Notes: a model not told the origin generated them from the sequence alone. A DNA stretch of 64,000 bases from Lishizhenia tianjinensis (GCF_900116425.1 NZ_FPAS01000001.1:1374085-1438084); one strand, 5' to 3'; shown: positions 41,235-50,029, counted from the first letter of the stretch. Numbers and translations: made by a program.

Positions 41235-42065
41235 CTAGTGTTGGGTAGACTCCTGACCAAGCAAATTGATGTGTATTACTTTTAGCGTATTTTTTTTTCT
41301 TAAAAAATTTAAGTTTTGATCTAATTCAATGAATAAAATGTCAACTTTTTGATTATTACCGTTCAAACCATTATTTGAGGTTGTTGTTAGTATTACATTT
41401 CCATTATTTGTAGTATCAATGTCTACTACCATATATAAATCAATGTTATTTTCGAAATCCCTAACATTTAAAACAAATTCCGTTTCATGATTTTGATTGG
41501 TTCTAAAAATTGCAATGCTTTGATTGAACTGAGAAGAATCCGGATGGAATGATGGTGAATTCGTTGCAAATACATAAGAGTCATCGTTTAATTTGATAGA
41601 ACTAGTTCTGTCAAAAATAGAGTATTGTAAACTATCATATATCCAATTGATGTATTGGTCTTGATAAATTTGACCATCAAAACCAAATTCTTGAAATCTT
41701 ACTTGGCTTATATCTTGATTATAGTCATAACAGGTATAAAAAGTAAAGCAAGTTGAATCTGTATTTTTGTATAAGTTAGAGCCTGAAAAACCGGGTCTTT
41801 TTCTGGTGTTATCTTCATGGTCTGTATAAATTGGAGTACAATTACCCTGCTCGTCTAAATAGACATAAAAAGCATCATTCTCATTTTGTAAAGTACCTGG
41901 TAATTGCCCCATACCAAGAACTACAAAGCCAGAATCAATCTCTATCGCAGATCGGAACATTAAGGATACGTTAGTATCTTTATATATACGTTGAAAAGTG
42001 GGTTGAGCAAAGCAGCCTTCACCGAGTATGAACAGAAGAATCAAAAGTAATATTCTAAACCTCAT
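41235..42065 (-). CDS. N-terminal part of a frameshifted T9SS propeller protein (operon gene 2a)
   Basis: 276 residues with a signal peptide (LLLILLFILGEGCFAQ) and propeller-like repeats, but no PKD domain and no sorting tail. The final residues after LDQNLNFLRKKN are out of frame: in the -1 frame the sequence continues YAKSNTHQFAWSGVYPTL into the downstream open frame. The ATG overlaps the stop of the preceding paralog (ATGA), so translation is coupled. If the shift is real, this short product would be exported to the periplasm but not recognised by the T9SS. Confidence 0.75.
   Translation of the reverse strand: MRFRILLLILLFILGEGCFAQPTFQRIYKDTNVSLMFRSAIEIDSGFVVLGMGQLPGTLQNENDAFYVYLDEQGNCTPIYTDHEDNTRKRPGFSGSNLYKNTDSTCFTFYTCYDYNQDISQVRFQEFGFDGQIYQDQYINWIYDSLQYSIFDRTSSIKLNDDSYVFATNSPSFHPDSSQFNQSIAIFRTNQNHETEFVLNVRDFENNIDLYMVVDIDTTNNGNVILTTTSNNGLNGNNQKVDILFIELDQNLNFLRKKNTLKVIHINLLGQESTQH
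41290..41298 (-). other. A9 homopolymer at the frameshift point
   Basis: On the minus strand a run of nine A (codons AGA AAA AAA AAT) marks where two open frames meet. It could reflect slipped-strand phase variation, transcript slippage, -1 ribosomal frameshifting at AAAAAAA, or a sequencing error. Confidence 0.7.
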
Positions 42066-43771
42066 TGCTTCATTAATTTATACGTCTTTTGTCCCTTTTC
42101 ATTACTTAGTTGAAGTATGTAAACTCCATTTTGCTCCGCTTGCAGATCTAATTTGAATTTCCCTTTTTTTCCTTCTAGGGTATGTGTTTGAATTACTCTC
42201 CCCATGATATCGTGTATTGTAATTTGTGCATTGGAATCTGTTAGCTCATATTCTAAGGTGTATTTTCCATCGGATGGATTAGGATAAATTTTAAACTTAA
42301 TATCTGGACTATAATCCTCTACTCCTATGGTATTTGTTGCATGAAAATCATAATACAGCGTATCACTTTCTCCATTACATGCTTCTGCAATTATTTGAAT
42401 GGTGTATACACTGTCTTGTGCATAGGTATGATTAATAAATAGTGGTGATACTTGCTCTGGAAAAGTGTCTTGAACACCATCTCCAAAATCTACATATAAA
42501 GTTCCGTAACGTTTACTTAAATCTTCTATCATTAAATTATACCCTTGTAAAGATTGAAAAGTAGCATTGGCTTCTGGTGGACCATCAAAGCCCAAACAAT
42601 TGGTGCGCATTATCCAAGCGTCACTGGTGACATTTATAGAATCACCATAAACAAATCCAGCAACAATAAAACCACCGTCAGGCATTACTTGTAAATCTCT
42701 TAAATAATTATCGTTCGCCCTAGGTTTATACTTCCTTCCCCACTGTAAATTACCATCAAAATCAGTTTTCATAATTAATCCATTAGGGTCACCATAATTG
42801 TCCATAGAATAACCACAAAAAACAAATCCATCATCAACTAATTCTACATCATCAACACTGTTATCATAAGGCCCAAAAGTATATGTATTTTGCCAAATTA
42901 TTGATCCTAAATAATTCAGTTTTGATACAAAAATTTCATTTTGACCGTTGTTATTTTCCTGCATTCCATAGAGCAAGTAACTAGTATCTGAAAGAGTTCG
43001 AAGATACCCCCCTTCATTGTTTGGCCCACCTAATGTCCTTGAAATTATAGTATTTCCCATACTATCAACAAAAACAACTAAGAAGTTAGTATTTTGATAA
43101 CTTGCGCTATACTCAATACTTGAAGTTCTACCACATAACACATACCCTCCATCCCCAGTAGTATCCATAGACAAAAGCCTATCTTGACCGCTTCCTCCGT
43201 ACCAATTTTGCCAAATTACTTGGCCGTTGGTATCACATTTTGTTAGCCAAAAATCTTCTCCATCATTGTTATTACTTGTACTTTGAACACCCGCTAAAAT
43301 TAAATTGTTATATACATGTTTCATTGCCAATATAACACTAACTGTATCAATAGCTCCTCCCATTAAATAAGTTGTTACTGTATCCAAATCAGAAACTTTT
43401 ATCAGCTCGGCTTGAAGACTTGAATTGGCTCCTGAACTATATGGTGTTGTAGTAATAAAATTGGTAATACCATTATAAAGTACTGCGCTACCATCAGCAT
43501 AAGCCAAAGGAGAAATTAATGATCCTTTATTAAAGTGATTGACAAATAATTCGTTTCCAAATTGATCGAAAGACATCAAACTAATATTAACATTTAGGGG
43601 CGACAGTAAGAAAGAGTTAAAATTTAATTGAAACGAACCATCATTTAGCTGATGAAAATTAAAAACTTGTTGATTTTGATTGTTATAATCATACAAATTA
43701 TTAAAATAAGTTTGCCCTCTACCAAGTACGTGTATACAGACAATGAGCAGTAGTGATAAGATGGTTTTCAT
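42062..43771 (-). CDS. T9SS-secreted beta-propeller/PKD-like surface protein (operon gene 1)
   Basis: 569 residues: signal peptide (LLLIVCIHVLGRGQ), about seven repeats of a propeller type with the signature GDGGYVLCGRTSS, DDGFVFCGYSMDN, PDGGFIVAGFVYGD, then MRTNCLGFDGPPE, a PKD-like domain (LYVDFGDGVQDTFPEQ), and the T9SS sorting domain (FKIYPNPSDGKYTLEYE to KTYKLMKQ). The 'GGY/F-x-x-x-G' repeats resemble delta-60-type Bacteroidota repeats. First gene of the operon; its TGA overlaps the next ATG. Confidence 0.82.
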   Translation of the reverse strand: MKTILSLLLIVCIHVLGRGQTYFNNLYDYNNQNQQVFNFHQLNDGSFQLNFNSFLLSPLNVNISLMSFDQFGNELFVNHFNKGSLISPLAYADGSAVLYNGITNFITTTPYSSGANSSLQAELIKVSDLDTVTTYLMGGAIDTVSVILAMKHVYNNLILAGVQSTSNNNDGEDFWLTKCDTNGQVIWQNWYGGSGQDRLLSMDTTGDGGYVLCGRTSSIEYSASYQNTNFLVVFVDSMGNTIISRTLGGPNNEGGYLRTLSDTSYLLYGMQENNNGQNEIFVSKLNYLGSIIWQNTYTFGPYDNSVDDVELVDDGFVFCGYSMDNYGDPNGLIMKTDFDGNLQWGRKYKPRANDNYLRDLQVMPDGGFIVAGFVYGDSINVTSDAWIMRTNCLGFDGPPEANATFQSLQGYNLMIEDLSKRYGTLYVDFGDGVQDTFPEQVSPLFINHTYAQDSVYTIQIIAEACNGESDTLYYDFHATNTIGVEDYSPDIKFKIYPNPSDGKYTLEYELTDSNAQITIHDIMGRVIQTHTLEGKKGKFKLDLQAEQNGVYILQLSNEKGQKTYKLMKQ

Positions 43772-43849
43772 AGTCTTAAAATTAAAGAATATTACCTGTT
43801 CAAACGCAAACTAACTCCTTGTATTTCAAAGAAAGGAAGAAATCTTTCT

Positions 43850-44000
43850 TAGATAGCTAGACAGAAATTTAGATTTTTAGATTTTTAGACGGTTAGACTT
43901 TTAGAAGAATAGAGCCCGAGAATTTTAGAAAGCAGGGCGTGGTGTTAACCACAAAGGGCACGGAGATTTTACACAGAGAACACATAGATCAAAGATGTTT
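43850..44000 (-). repeat. Intergenic repeat copy 2
   Basis: Same order as copy 1: TTTAGA-type A+T-rich units, then the core GCAGGGCGTGGTGTTAACC, CACAAAGGG, ACACAGAGAACACA. It is followed by a TTGAATC-type short-unit tract (44010-44045) and a weak ACCGG/GGTT hairpin. It fills the spacer between the T9SS operon and the ParE-like toxin gene; no gene seen. Confidence 0.85.
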
Positions 44001-44068
44001 CATTCAATTTTTGAATTGTTGAATCTTTGAATCCTTGAATCAAAAAAACCAATGCATTCAAACCGGTC

Positions 44069-44356
44069 TTAAATTATTTCATTCAAATCTTGCCTCCCCA
44101 CAATAGCCATAATCTCAACTGTATTTGCATTAATCCTATAATAAATACTATCTACGCCACAAATACAACGTCTGTAACCTGTTTTTATAAAATCTACAGC
44201 TTCGAAGGAATAAGGACTTTCTGCAATAAGATCGAAATATTCAAAAAAGGTGTGAAAGTACTTGTCAGCTTGTTTCATTCCAAACCGCTCTACTTCATAA
44301 TGATGAATGCGAATTAGGTCTTTTTTAGCTTGGTTAGATAGTTTGTAATTAGCCAT
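44069..44356 (-). CDS. ParE/RelE-family toxin
   Basis: 95 residues. The ParE/RelE fold is recognisable: YKLSNQAKKDLIRIHHYEVE at the N-terminus (the usual 'S..A..DL..I..Y'), the middle GYRRCICGVDSIYYRI (the 'R...Y.I.Y.I' strand), and a C-terminal VEIMAIVGRQDL with the conserved catalytic-type region. Characterised ParE toxins inhibit DNA gyrase, RelE toxins cleave mRNA; which applies is not clear. Overlaps the antitoxin gene by 8 bases. The module stands between repeat copies 2 and 3. Confidence 0.88.
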   Translation of the reverse strand: MANYKLSNQAKKDLIRIHHYEVERFGMKQADKYFHTFFEYFDLIAESPYSFEAVDFIKTGYRRCICGVDSIYYRINANTVEIMAIVGRQDLNEII

Positions 44357-44588
44357 TCAACATGGACTTTGATTGCGCTAAAATACTTTCCTTCGTTTCT
44401 TCCGTAAAACCACTTTTTTCGGCTTTTTCCAATTTTGCTTTTAACCAATCTACCTGAACTTGTTGCTTTCTGGCTTGTCTTATCAAATCATTCACCAACT
44501 CACTCTTGCTGGAGTATTCCTGACTCTCCACTTGTGCTTTTAACCATTCATCATTTGGTTTTGTAAACGAAATACTTTGTCTTGACAT
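44349..44588 (-). CDS. ParD-like antitoxin
   Basis: 79 residues from the ATG at 44588 (the frame is open to an ATG 10 codons earlier, but that would overlap the -7 box). N-terminal ribbon-helix-helix DNA-binding part (SRQSISFTKPNDEWLKAQVE, SSKSELVNDLIRQARKQQ), then a C-terminal toxin-binding helix (WLKAKLEKAEKSGF). ParD-type proteins bind ParE and repress the operon. Confidence 0.88.
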   Translation of the reverse strand: MSRQSISFTKPNDEWLKAQVESQEYSSKSELVNDLIRQARKQQVQVDWLKAKLEKAEKSGFTEETKESILAQSKSMLNG

Positions 44589-44604
44589 AATTAATTGTTT
44601 GATG

Positions 44605-44636
44605 TAAAGATACACCATATTCGAACCAAAATCAAA
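44605..44636 (-). promoter_or_regulatory. Promoter of the ParDE-like operon
   Basis: On the minus strand TTTG (44636-44633), 20 bases, TATCTTTA (44612-44605). The -7 differs from TAnnTTTG only in its last base, the same sequence as in the RES-Xre promoter. Confidence 0.45.
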
Positions 44637-44640
44637 TTGG

Positions 44641-44782
44641 AGACAGTTAGACGTTTAGATTTTTAGATGGTTAGACTTTTAGAAAGATAGAACGCGAGAA
44701 CTTTAGTAAGTAGGCCGTGGTGTTAACCACAAAGGGAACGGAGATTTTACACGGAGAACACAAAGTTCAATGATGTTTTATT
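44641..44782 (-). repeat. Intergenic repeat copy 3
   Basis: TTTAGA-type units, then the core (GGCCGTGGTGTTAACC, CACAAAGGGAACGG, ACACGGAGAACACAAAG). More divergent than copies 1 and 2. Followed by a TTGAATC-type tract (44789-44835), a terminator hairpin at 44838 and a TTGAATTTTGAA-type tract. Together these fill the 322-base spacer; no gene seen. Confidence 0.8.
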
Positions 44783-44837
44783 CCATGTTTGAATTGTTGA
44801 ATCCTTGAATCTTTGAATTATTGAATTGTTGAATAAC

Positions 44838-44867
44838 AAAAAAACCGATGCACAAACACCGGTTTTT
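44838..44867 (-). terminator. Terminator of the M61 peptidase gene
   Basis: On the minus strand AAAAACCG, a 12-base loop, CGGTTTTT plus further T. Confidence 0.65.
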
Positions 44868-44910
44868 CTCACTATCCTATTTTTTTGAATTTTGAACCTT
44901 AAATTTTGAA

Positions 44911-46617
44911 TTATTTGGACCACGCATCCAAAGCAAACCTCTGGTTTTTATCGGGGTTCTCTGTTAATTTTAAATCGTAAGTTGAGTAGAAATAGCGCTG
45001 CACCTCTGGCATGGTTAGTTCTACGAGTTGACCTTTTCTTTCTACCGTCAATACTTTAATATCATCGTCGAAGTAGTTTAGCCATTTGTCCAAATCGCCA
45101 TTAACTTTGCAGTTGTTTACGGCAACCACATTGTCTTCTAACATTGCTCCAGCCATGTCTGCTGGACCGCCTGGGTAAATGGCTTTTAGTACGCAAGAAG
45201 TGGCGCTTTCCAAAACTTTAAACCCTAAACGGCCTTCGCTGTATTTTTTAGAAGGCTCATGCAACATCTCTATTCCCAAGTACTCGAAGCAATCGTATAA
45301 AATGGCTTCATAACCTTTGGTTCCGTGCAAATATTCTTCAAACAACCAATCAAAGCTTACACCTGCCACATTTTCTATCATGGCTTTGTAATCTGCTTCG
45401 CTCACACCTATTCCTTTGGCACCGTAATTAAAGTACAATTGGCGCATCACTTCGTCTAGTCCACGTTTGTTATCGGTGTGTCGACGTATCATTACATCCG
45501 TCACAAAAGCCATTAAACATCCTTCTACATAGATAGACACTTTTCTACCTGGCGCACCCGGTACATATCCATCCAACCACGTATCAAAACTAGATTCAGC
45601 TACAGAATGGTTAAAACGACCCGGATTATCAAAATGACGTTGCAACTGCGTTCTCATTTCTTTGAAGTACTGTTCCATGTCAAACACCCCACTCTTCATC
45701 AAGAACAAATCTCCCATGTAAGTCGTTACTCCTTCACAGAGGTAGCCCATAGGTGAATAATTCTCTTTGGTATAATCGTAAGGCATCATCTCTATCGGAC
45801 GAATGGCTTTTACATTCCACGTGTGATACAACTCATGCGAGCTCACCCCTAAGAACTCTGTGTACAATTCTTCAAATACCGCGTAAGACGGACCTAAAGC
45901 AATTACCGTAGATTTTTGATGCTCCACCCCATGGTATAATTTATAAGGAGTAATTTGAAAAATAAAGTGGTATTCCTTCACCGGAAACTCTGTAAACTTC
46001 TCGATTTGCTTCTCCGTAAAGGCTTTAAAATCTTTGATGATTTTATCCCATTGTGGCTTCACCTCTCCATTGAACCAAACGTAAAACAAGGTTCCCCCCA
46101 TTTCATAGGTCTGCATCTGTAAATTAGGCGACCAGATAAAAGGTGTATCCATCAATTCGTGTACATCCTTGGCACTGTAAACATCGCCCTCTTTGTCAAA
46201 AGAGCTCGCCAATTGCCACGTTTCAGGAACCTCAAAAGTTACTGTGCACTTCTCCTCCATCAAGCTTGGATTGTACACACAGCAGTTCACTGGGTTTACA
46301 TACAATTGCGTCTTGTCTAAGAAAGTAGAACCTGCATTCAATTCAGCTGCGTAGTATTGGTATTTTACGGTAATCTTGTCTGTATTTGCCGTATCTACTG
46401 TCCAAACGCTATGACTCGTTTTCTTTGCAACAATTTCTTTTCCTTCCGCATCCGTTACTTTAAAGTAGCGCACGTTTTTGGCAAAATTCCCCAATTCATA
46501 ACGTCCAGGACGCCAAGTAGGAAATTGCAAAGTAGTTTGCGCTTCGGCTGTCGTCATTTCAACAGCTATATTTATGTATTGCGTTTGTGCTTCTGGAATA
46601 GAAAAATGATAATGCAT
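44911..46617 (-). CDS. M61-family glycyl aminopeptidase-like metallopeptidase
   Basis: 568 residues. Begins with the M61 N-terminal beta domain (MHYHFSIPEAQTQYINIAVE, FPTWRPGRYELGNFAKNVR), then the thermolysin-like catalytic domain with HELYHTWNVKAIRP (HExxH zinc site) and downstream YSPMGYLCEGVTTYMGDL, where the Glu of LCEGVT is the third ligand. A PDZ-like domain lies near residues 470-540 (SCVLKAIYPGGPADMAGAML). Family members remove N-terminal Gly or Ala. No signal peptide: a cytoplasmic location is likely, unlike many relatives. Confidence 0.9.
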   Translation of the reverse strand: MHYHFSIPEAQTQYINIAVEMTTAEAQTTLQFPTWRPGRYELGNFAKNVRYFKVTDAEGKEIVAKKTSHSVWTVDTANTDKITVKYQYYAAELNAGSTFLDKTQLYVNPVNCCVYNPSLMEEKCTVTFEVPETWQLASSFDKEGDVYSAKDVHELMDTPFIWSPNLQMQTYEMGGTLFYVWFNGEVKPQWDKIIKDFKAFTEKQIEKFTEFPVKEYHFIFQITPYKLYHGVEHQKSTVIALGPSYAVFEELYTEFLGVSSHELYHTWNVKAIRPIEMMPYDYTKENYSPMGYLCEGVTTYMGDLFLMKSGVFDMEQYFKEMRTQLQRHFDNPGRFNHSVAESSFDTWLDGYVPGAPGRKVSIYVEGCLMAFVTDVMIRRHTDNKRGLDEVMRQLYFNYGAKGIGVSEADYKAMIENVAGVSFDWLFEEYLHGTKGYEAILYDCFEYLGIEMLHEPSKKYSEGRLGFKVLESATSCVLKAIYPGGPADMAGAMLEDNVVAVNNCKVNGDLDKWLNYFDDDIKVLTVERKGQLVELTMPEVQRYFYSTYDLKLTENPDKNQRFALDAWSK

Positions 46618-46640
46618 TGTCTTCGCTTTTGTTTGAAGCT

Positions 46641-46669
46641 CAAAAATAGAAATTTTATAGGCTCAGCAA
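46641..46669 (-). promoter_or_regulatory. Promoter of the M61 peptidase gene
   Basis: On the minus strand CTTG, 18 bases, then TATTTTTG (46648-46641), an exact TAnnTTTG, 24 bases before the ATG. Confidence 0.45.
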
Positions 46670-46792
46670 GTTGTCAGCACCCTTTTTCAACGCAAGAGCT
46701 CCTCCTTCTTTTCAGCTTAAAAATTCAGTTTTCTTAACACTTCAACAACAATACTTTGAAGAATTATGTAGTTTAACCTGCAATTCCACGAC

Positions 46793-47650
46793 ATGAAAAG
46801 ACTACATCAACACATCCTCTCTGCACTTTATTTGCAAGAAGGTCATTCTAAAACAAAGGCCTTCTTAAGCGAACTCACCGTTTTCACTTATAAAAACATG
46901 TTGAGTTGCATATTCCCAGCCTATATATTTCTGGTCTTGGCACTCTCCAATATGCTCGGGTTAAACTTCATGCACAGGTACGATTTTCTTTTTGTCGCCT
47001 GCGTTTTAGCGCAAGTCGCACTATTACTCACGGGCATAGAAAGCAAACGAGAAGTATTGGTCATCATGGGCTTTCACTTCTTGGGTATCATCATGGAAGT
47101 ACACAAAGTAAATGTGGGCTCTTGGAGCTATCCCGAAGATGCCCTATTCAAATTTTGGGGCGTCCCTTTGTACAGCGGTTTTATGTATTCTAGCGTGGGA
47201 AGTTACGTGTGTAGAGCCTGGGATAATTTCTCGCTAAAAATTACAGATTGGCCTAAAAACAGATACGCTATTCCGGTTGGTTTTGCCATCTACCTTAATT
47301 TTTTCACCAATGCTTTTATACAAGATTTAAGGTGGTACATCGTGCTTTTGCTCTTGATCGTTTTCAGAAAAACTAAAGTTCATTTCACTACCAATGGTCG
47401 GCAGCGCTACATGCCCTTACTGCTTTCTTTTGTGCTCATCGGTTTCTTTTTGTGGTTGGCAGAAAACATCGCTACCTACCTCGGGGCATGGCAATATACC
47501 TATCAACACAAGGGCTGGCAAATGGTAGATTTGGGCAAACTAAGCTCGTGGAGTTTGTTGGTGATTGTAAGCATTATCATTGTGGTGCAATTGAAACGTT
47601 TCTTTAGTAAGGATGTACATAAAGAAGGTGAGTTTTTGGAGCATCATTAG
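46793..47650 (+). CDS. DUF817-family integral membrane protein
   Basis: 285 residues with about seven to eight membrane helices. Family-typical segments are FLSELTVFTYKNMLSCIFPA, HFLGIIMEVHKVNVGSWSYP, YSSVGSYVCRAWDNFSLKI and WLAENIATYLGAWQY. DUF817 proteins are conserved but not functionally characterised; the conserved Glu/His residues inside membrane segments (GIIMEVHK, WLAENIAT) suggest a membrane enzyme. Monocistronic and divergent from the M61 gene. Confidence 0.85.
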   Translation: MKRLHQHILSALYLQEGHSKTKAFLSELTVFTYKNMLSCIFPAYIFLVLALSNMLGLNFMHRYDFLFVACVLAQVALLLTGIESKREVLVIMGFHFLGIIMEVHKVNVGSWSYPEDALFKFWGVPLYSGFMYSSVGSYVCRAWDNFSLKITDWPKNRYAIPVGFAIYLNFFTNAFIQDLRWYIVLLLLIVFRKTKVHFTTNGRQRYMPLLLSFVLIGFFLWLAENIATYLGAWQYTYQHKGWQMVDLGKLSSWSLLVIVSIIIVVQLKRFFSKDVHKEGEFLEHH

Positions 47651-47710
47651 GCATCATTTTCTCCGCGAAGCTCCAAAAACCAGGTCGCCCCTACAAGTTG
47701 TTTGGCACAA

Positions 47711-47770
47711 AAAAAGGAAGCTATTTACTTACAAGTAGCTTCTAAAGTCGCTCTGGTAAGTATAGCTTCC
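47711..47770 (-). terminator. Terminator of the lipoprotein gene at 47825
   Basis: Long hairpin: GGAAGCTATTTACTTAC (47716-47732) against GTAAGTATAGCTTCC (47756-47770). On the minus strand it is followed by seven T. Confidence 0.65.
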
Positions 47771-47824
47771 TAATTTTCTGCGGCAACAAGCTTTTCAGTT
47801 TGCCCCTTACTGATGTGTCAAATC

Positions 47825-48325
47825 CTAGCGCGCATGTTCTATATAAGCCTTCGTAATTTCAAAAGAATAATCACGTGTTCTAAGCTCATCCATTTTCGTT
47901 TCTAAGCTCCAGTTTTCCTCGAATAAAATATTTTTCAAATCTCCAGTGGAAATGCCTTGTACTCCACTGTTATAGTAGTCATCATTACCTTGCGCTGGCA
48001 AAGGCTCACCAATACTATCAACAGCTGCTAAAGATGTTTTATAAAAGGTCAAAGTTTTGTTTCCGTCAAAAATCATCTTTAAAGAGTCCACGTTATTCAT
48101 TCTAAACACCGCACATCCTCTGGTTACCTCTCCAGAAGTTTCTAAATGGTTATAATCAGCTTCCAAGTCATACGACCTTGCACCTATACTATCTCTGTAT
48201 TCCACAATTTCTATAGAAGAAGATGTTGTGTTCTTGTAGTGGTAATTCACCACCTCGTTTTTCTGACACGCTGTAAAAAGCACCAACATTCCGCCCAAAA
48301 AAGCGCTCACCTTATTCAATTTCAT
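47825..48325 (-). CDS. Lipoprotein of unknown function
   Basis: 166 residues with a lipobox (MLVLFTACQ, lipidated Cys21). The mature part is polar, with beta-type segments (SSIEIVEYRDSIGARSYDLE, RGCAVFRMNNVDSLKMIF) and a pattern repeated in small Bacteroidota lipoproteins, but no domain I recognise. Only two Cys beyond the lipobox region are absent or isolated, so no disulfide pattern is evident. Own terminator; no operon partner. Confidence 0.65.
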   Translation of the reverse strand: MKLNKVSAFLGGMLVLFTACQKNEVVNYHYKNTTSSSIEIVEYRDSIGARSYDLEADYNHLETSGEVTRGCAVFRMNNVDSLKMIFDGNKTLTFYKTSLAAVDSIGEPLPAQGNDDYYNSGVQGISTGDLKNILFEENWSLETKMDELRTRDYSFEITKAYIEHAR

Positions 48326-48637
48326 AATCTGTTAATTTGATACAGCTCGCAAAAAAATCATCGTGCTAAGCAAGCTGTGCCACAAAAGTAGAGGTACTAC
48401 TTTCCCTTACCTTTAAGTTGAGATTATCAATTTATTGTTGACAGATTATGAAATTTAAATTCTTGTTAAATCAATATTAACTGCAGCAAACCTAAAAGTG
48501 GTACTCAGGCATAAACACTTATCAACTCTTTGAGCTTAAGCTGTGGAAAACTGCCTGCCTTTTCCCTGCTATTCATTTCACTTTTCCCAATTAATGCTTA
48601 AATTCGCACACGTTAAATAATTTAAGAATATTCGGTT
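48326..48637 (+). promoter_or_regulatory. Intergenic region before lpdA with probable -7 element
   Basis: No gene seen in these 312 bases. TAAATTCG at 48599-48606 differs from TAnnTTTG in one base and lies 31 bases before the lpdA ATG. The rest is A+T-rich and unremarkable. Confidence 0.35.
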
Positions 48638-50029
48638 ATGAATTATGATATTATAGTTGTAGGAAGTGGACCTGGTGGATATGTTACTGCCATCCGTGCT
48701 TCTCAGTTAGGATTAAAAACAGCAGTTGTAGAACGTGAATCTCTTGGAGGTATCTGTTTAAACTGGGGATGTATTCCTACCAAAGCTTTATTAAAAAGTG
48801 CCAACGTATTCGAATACATTAGTCATGCTAGTGATTACGGTATCAACGTACAAGACAGCAGCGTAAACTTCGACGGAATGATTGAAAGATCTAGAGGTGT
48901 TGCGAACGGTATGAGTAATGGTATACAGTTTTTGATGAAGAAGAACAAAATCGATGTTCTTAAAGGAAACGGTAAAATCTTAGCTGGTAAAAAAGTTGAA
49001 GTTACAGCAGAAGATGGTTCTAAAGAAGTTTACTCTGCAGATAAAGGAGTAATCATCGCTACTGGAGCACGTTCTAGACAATTGCCTAACTTGCAACAAG
49101 ACGGTGAAAAAATCATCGGTTACCGTGAGGCAATGACCTTGAAAAACCAACCTAAGAAATTAGTAGTTGTAGGTTCAGGAGCTATCGGAGTTGAGTTCGC
49201 TTACTTCTACAATGCTATCGGAACTGAAGTAACAGTTGTTGAGTACTTAGATAACATCGTACCAGTTGAAGACAAAGAAGTTTCTAAGCAATTAGAGAAA
49301 TCTTTAAAGAAACAAGGTATCAAAGTTAAAACTGGATCTTCTGTAGAGTCTGTTGATACTTCTGGAGATGGATGTAAAGTATTGGTTAAAACGAAAAAAG
49401 GAGAAGAAACGATCGAATGTGATGTAGTTCTTTCTGCAGTTGGTATCGAAGCAAACATCCAAAACATAGGATTAGAAGATTTAGGTATCGTTACAGATAA
49501 AGGAAGAATCCTTGTAAACGATTTCTACCAAACAAACATGCCTGGTTACTACGCAATCGGAGACGTAATTCCTGGTCCAGCATTGGCACACGTTGCATCT
49601 GCTGAAGGAATTATCTGTGTGGAGAAAATTGCGGGTCACCACCCAGAAGCATTGGATTACGGAAACATCCCAGGATGTACGTACTGTTCTCCAGAGGTTG
49701 CATCTGTAGGTATGACAGAACAACAAGCAAAAGATGCAGGTTACGAATTAAAGATTGGTAAATTCCCATTCTCTGCTTCAGGTAAAGCAAGTGCTGCTGG
49801 TGCAAAAGATGGATTTGTTAAATTGATCTTTGATGCGAAATACGGTGAGTTATTAGGTGGTCACATGATAGGTGCTAACGTTACTGAAATGATCGCTGAA
49901 ATCGTTGCTATCCGTAAATTAGAAGTTACAGGTGAAGAATTGATCAAAACAGTTCACCCTCACCCAACAATGAGTGAAGCCGTAATGGAAGCTGCTGCAG
50001 CTGCATACGACGAGGTGATTCACCTATAG
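48638..50029 (+). CDS. lpdA: Dihydrolipoyl dehydrogenase (E3)
   Basis: 463 residues, normal length. FAD-binding VVGSGPGGYVTAIRA at the N-terminus, redox-active disulfide in GGICLNWGCIPTKALL (C-x4-C), NAD-binding VVVGSGAIGVEFAYF, second FAD motif YAIGDVIPGPALAHVA, and the C-terminal active-site His-Glu in HPHPTMSEAVMEAA. It reoxidises dihydrolipoamide in the pyruvate/2-oxoglutarate dehydrogenase complexes or the glycine cleavage system; the partners are not in the window. Codon use is more uniform than in neighbours, as expected for a highly expressed gene. Trp replaces the usual Val in the redox motif. Confidence 0.95.
   Translation: MNYDIIVVGSGPGGYVTAIRASQLGLKTAVVERESLGGICLNWGCIPTKALLKSANVFEYISHASDYGINVQDSSVNFDGMIERSRGVANGMSNGIQFLMKKNKIDVLKGNGKILAGKKVEVTAEDGSKEVYSADKGVIIATGARSRQLPNLQQDGEKIIGYREAMTLKNQPKKLVVVGSGAIGVEFAYFYNAIGTEVTVVEYLDNIVPVEDKEVSKQLEKSLKKQGIKVKTGSSVESVDTSGDGCKVLVKTKKGEETIECDVVLSAVGIEANIQNIGLEDLGIVTDKGRILVNDFYQTNMPGYYAIGDVIPGPALAHVASAEGIICVEKIAGHHPEALDYGNIPGCTYCSPEVASVGMTEQQAKDAGYELKIGKFPFSASGKASAAGAKDGFVKLIFDAKYGELLGGHMIGANVTEMIAEIVAIRKLEVTGEELIKTVHPHPTMSEAVMEAAAAAYDEVIHL

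Noticed and set aside
38126-44782. CRISPR array
   Set aside because: The three repeats are about 140-180 bases long and separated by kilobases of genes; no short regular repeat-spacer pattern and no cas genes.
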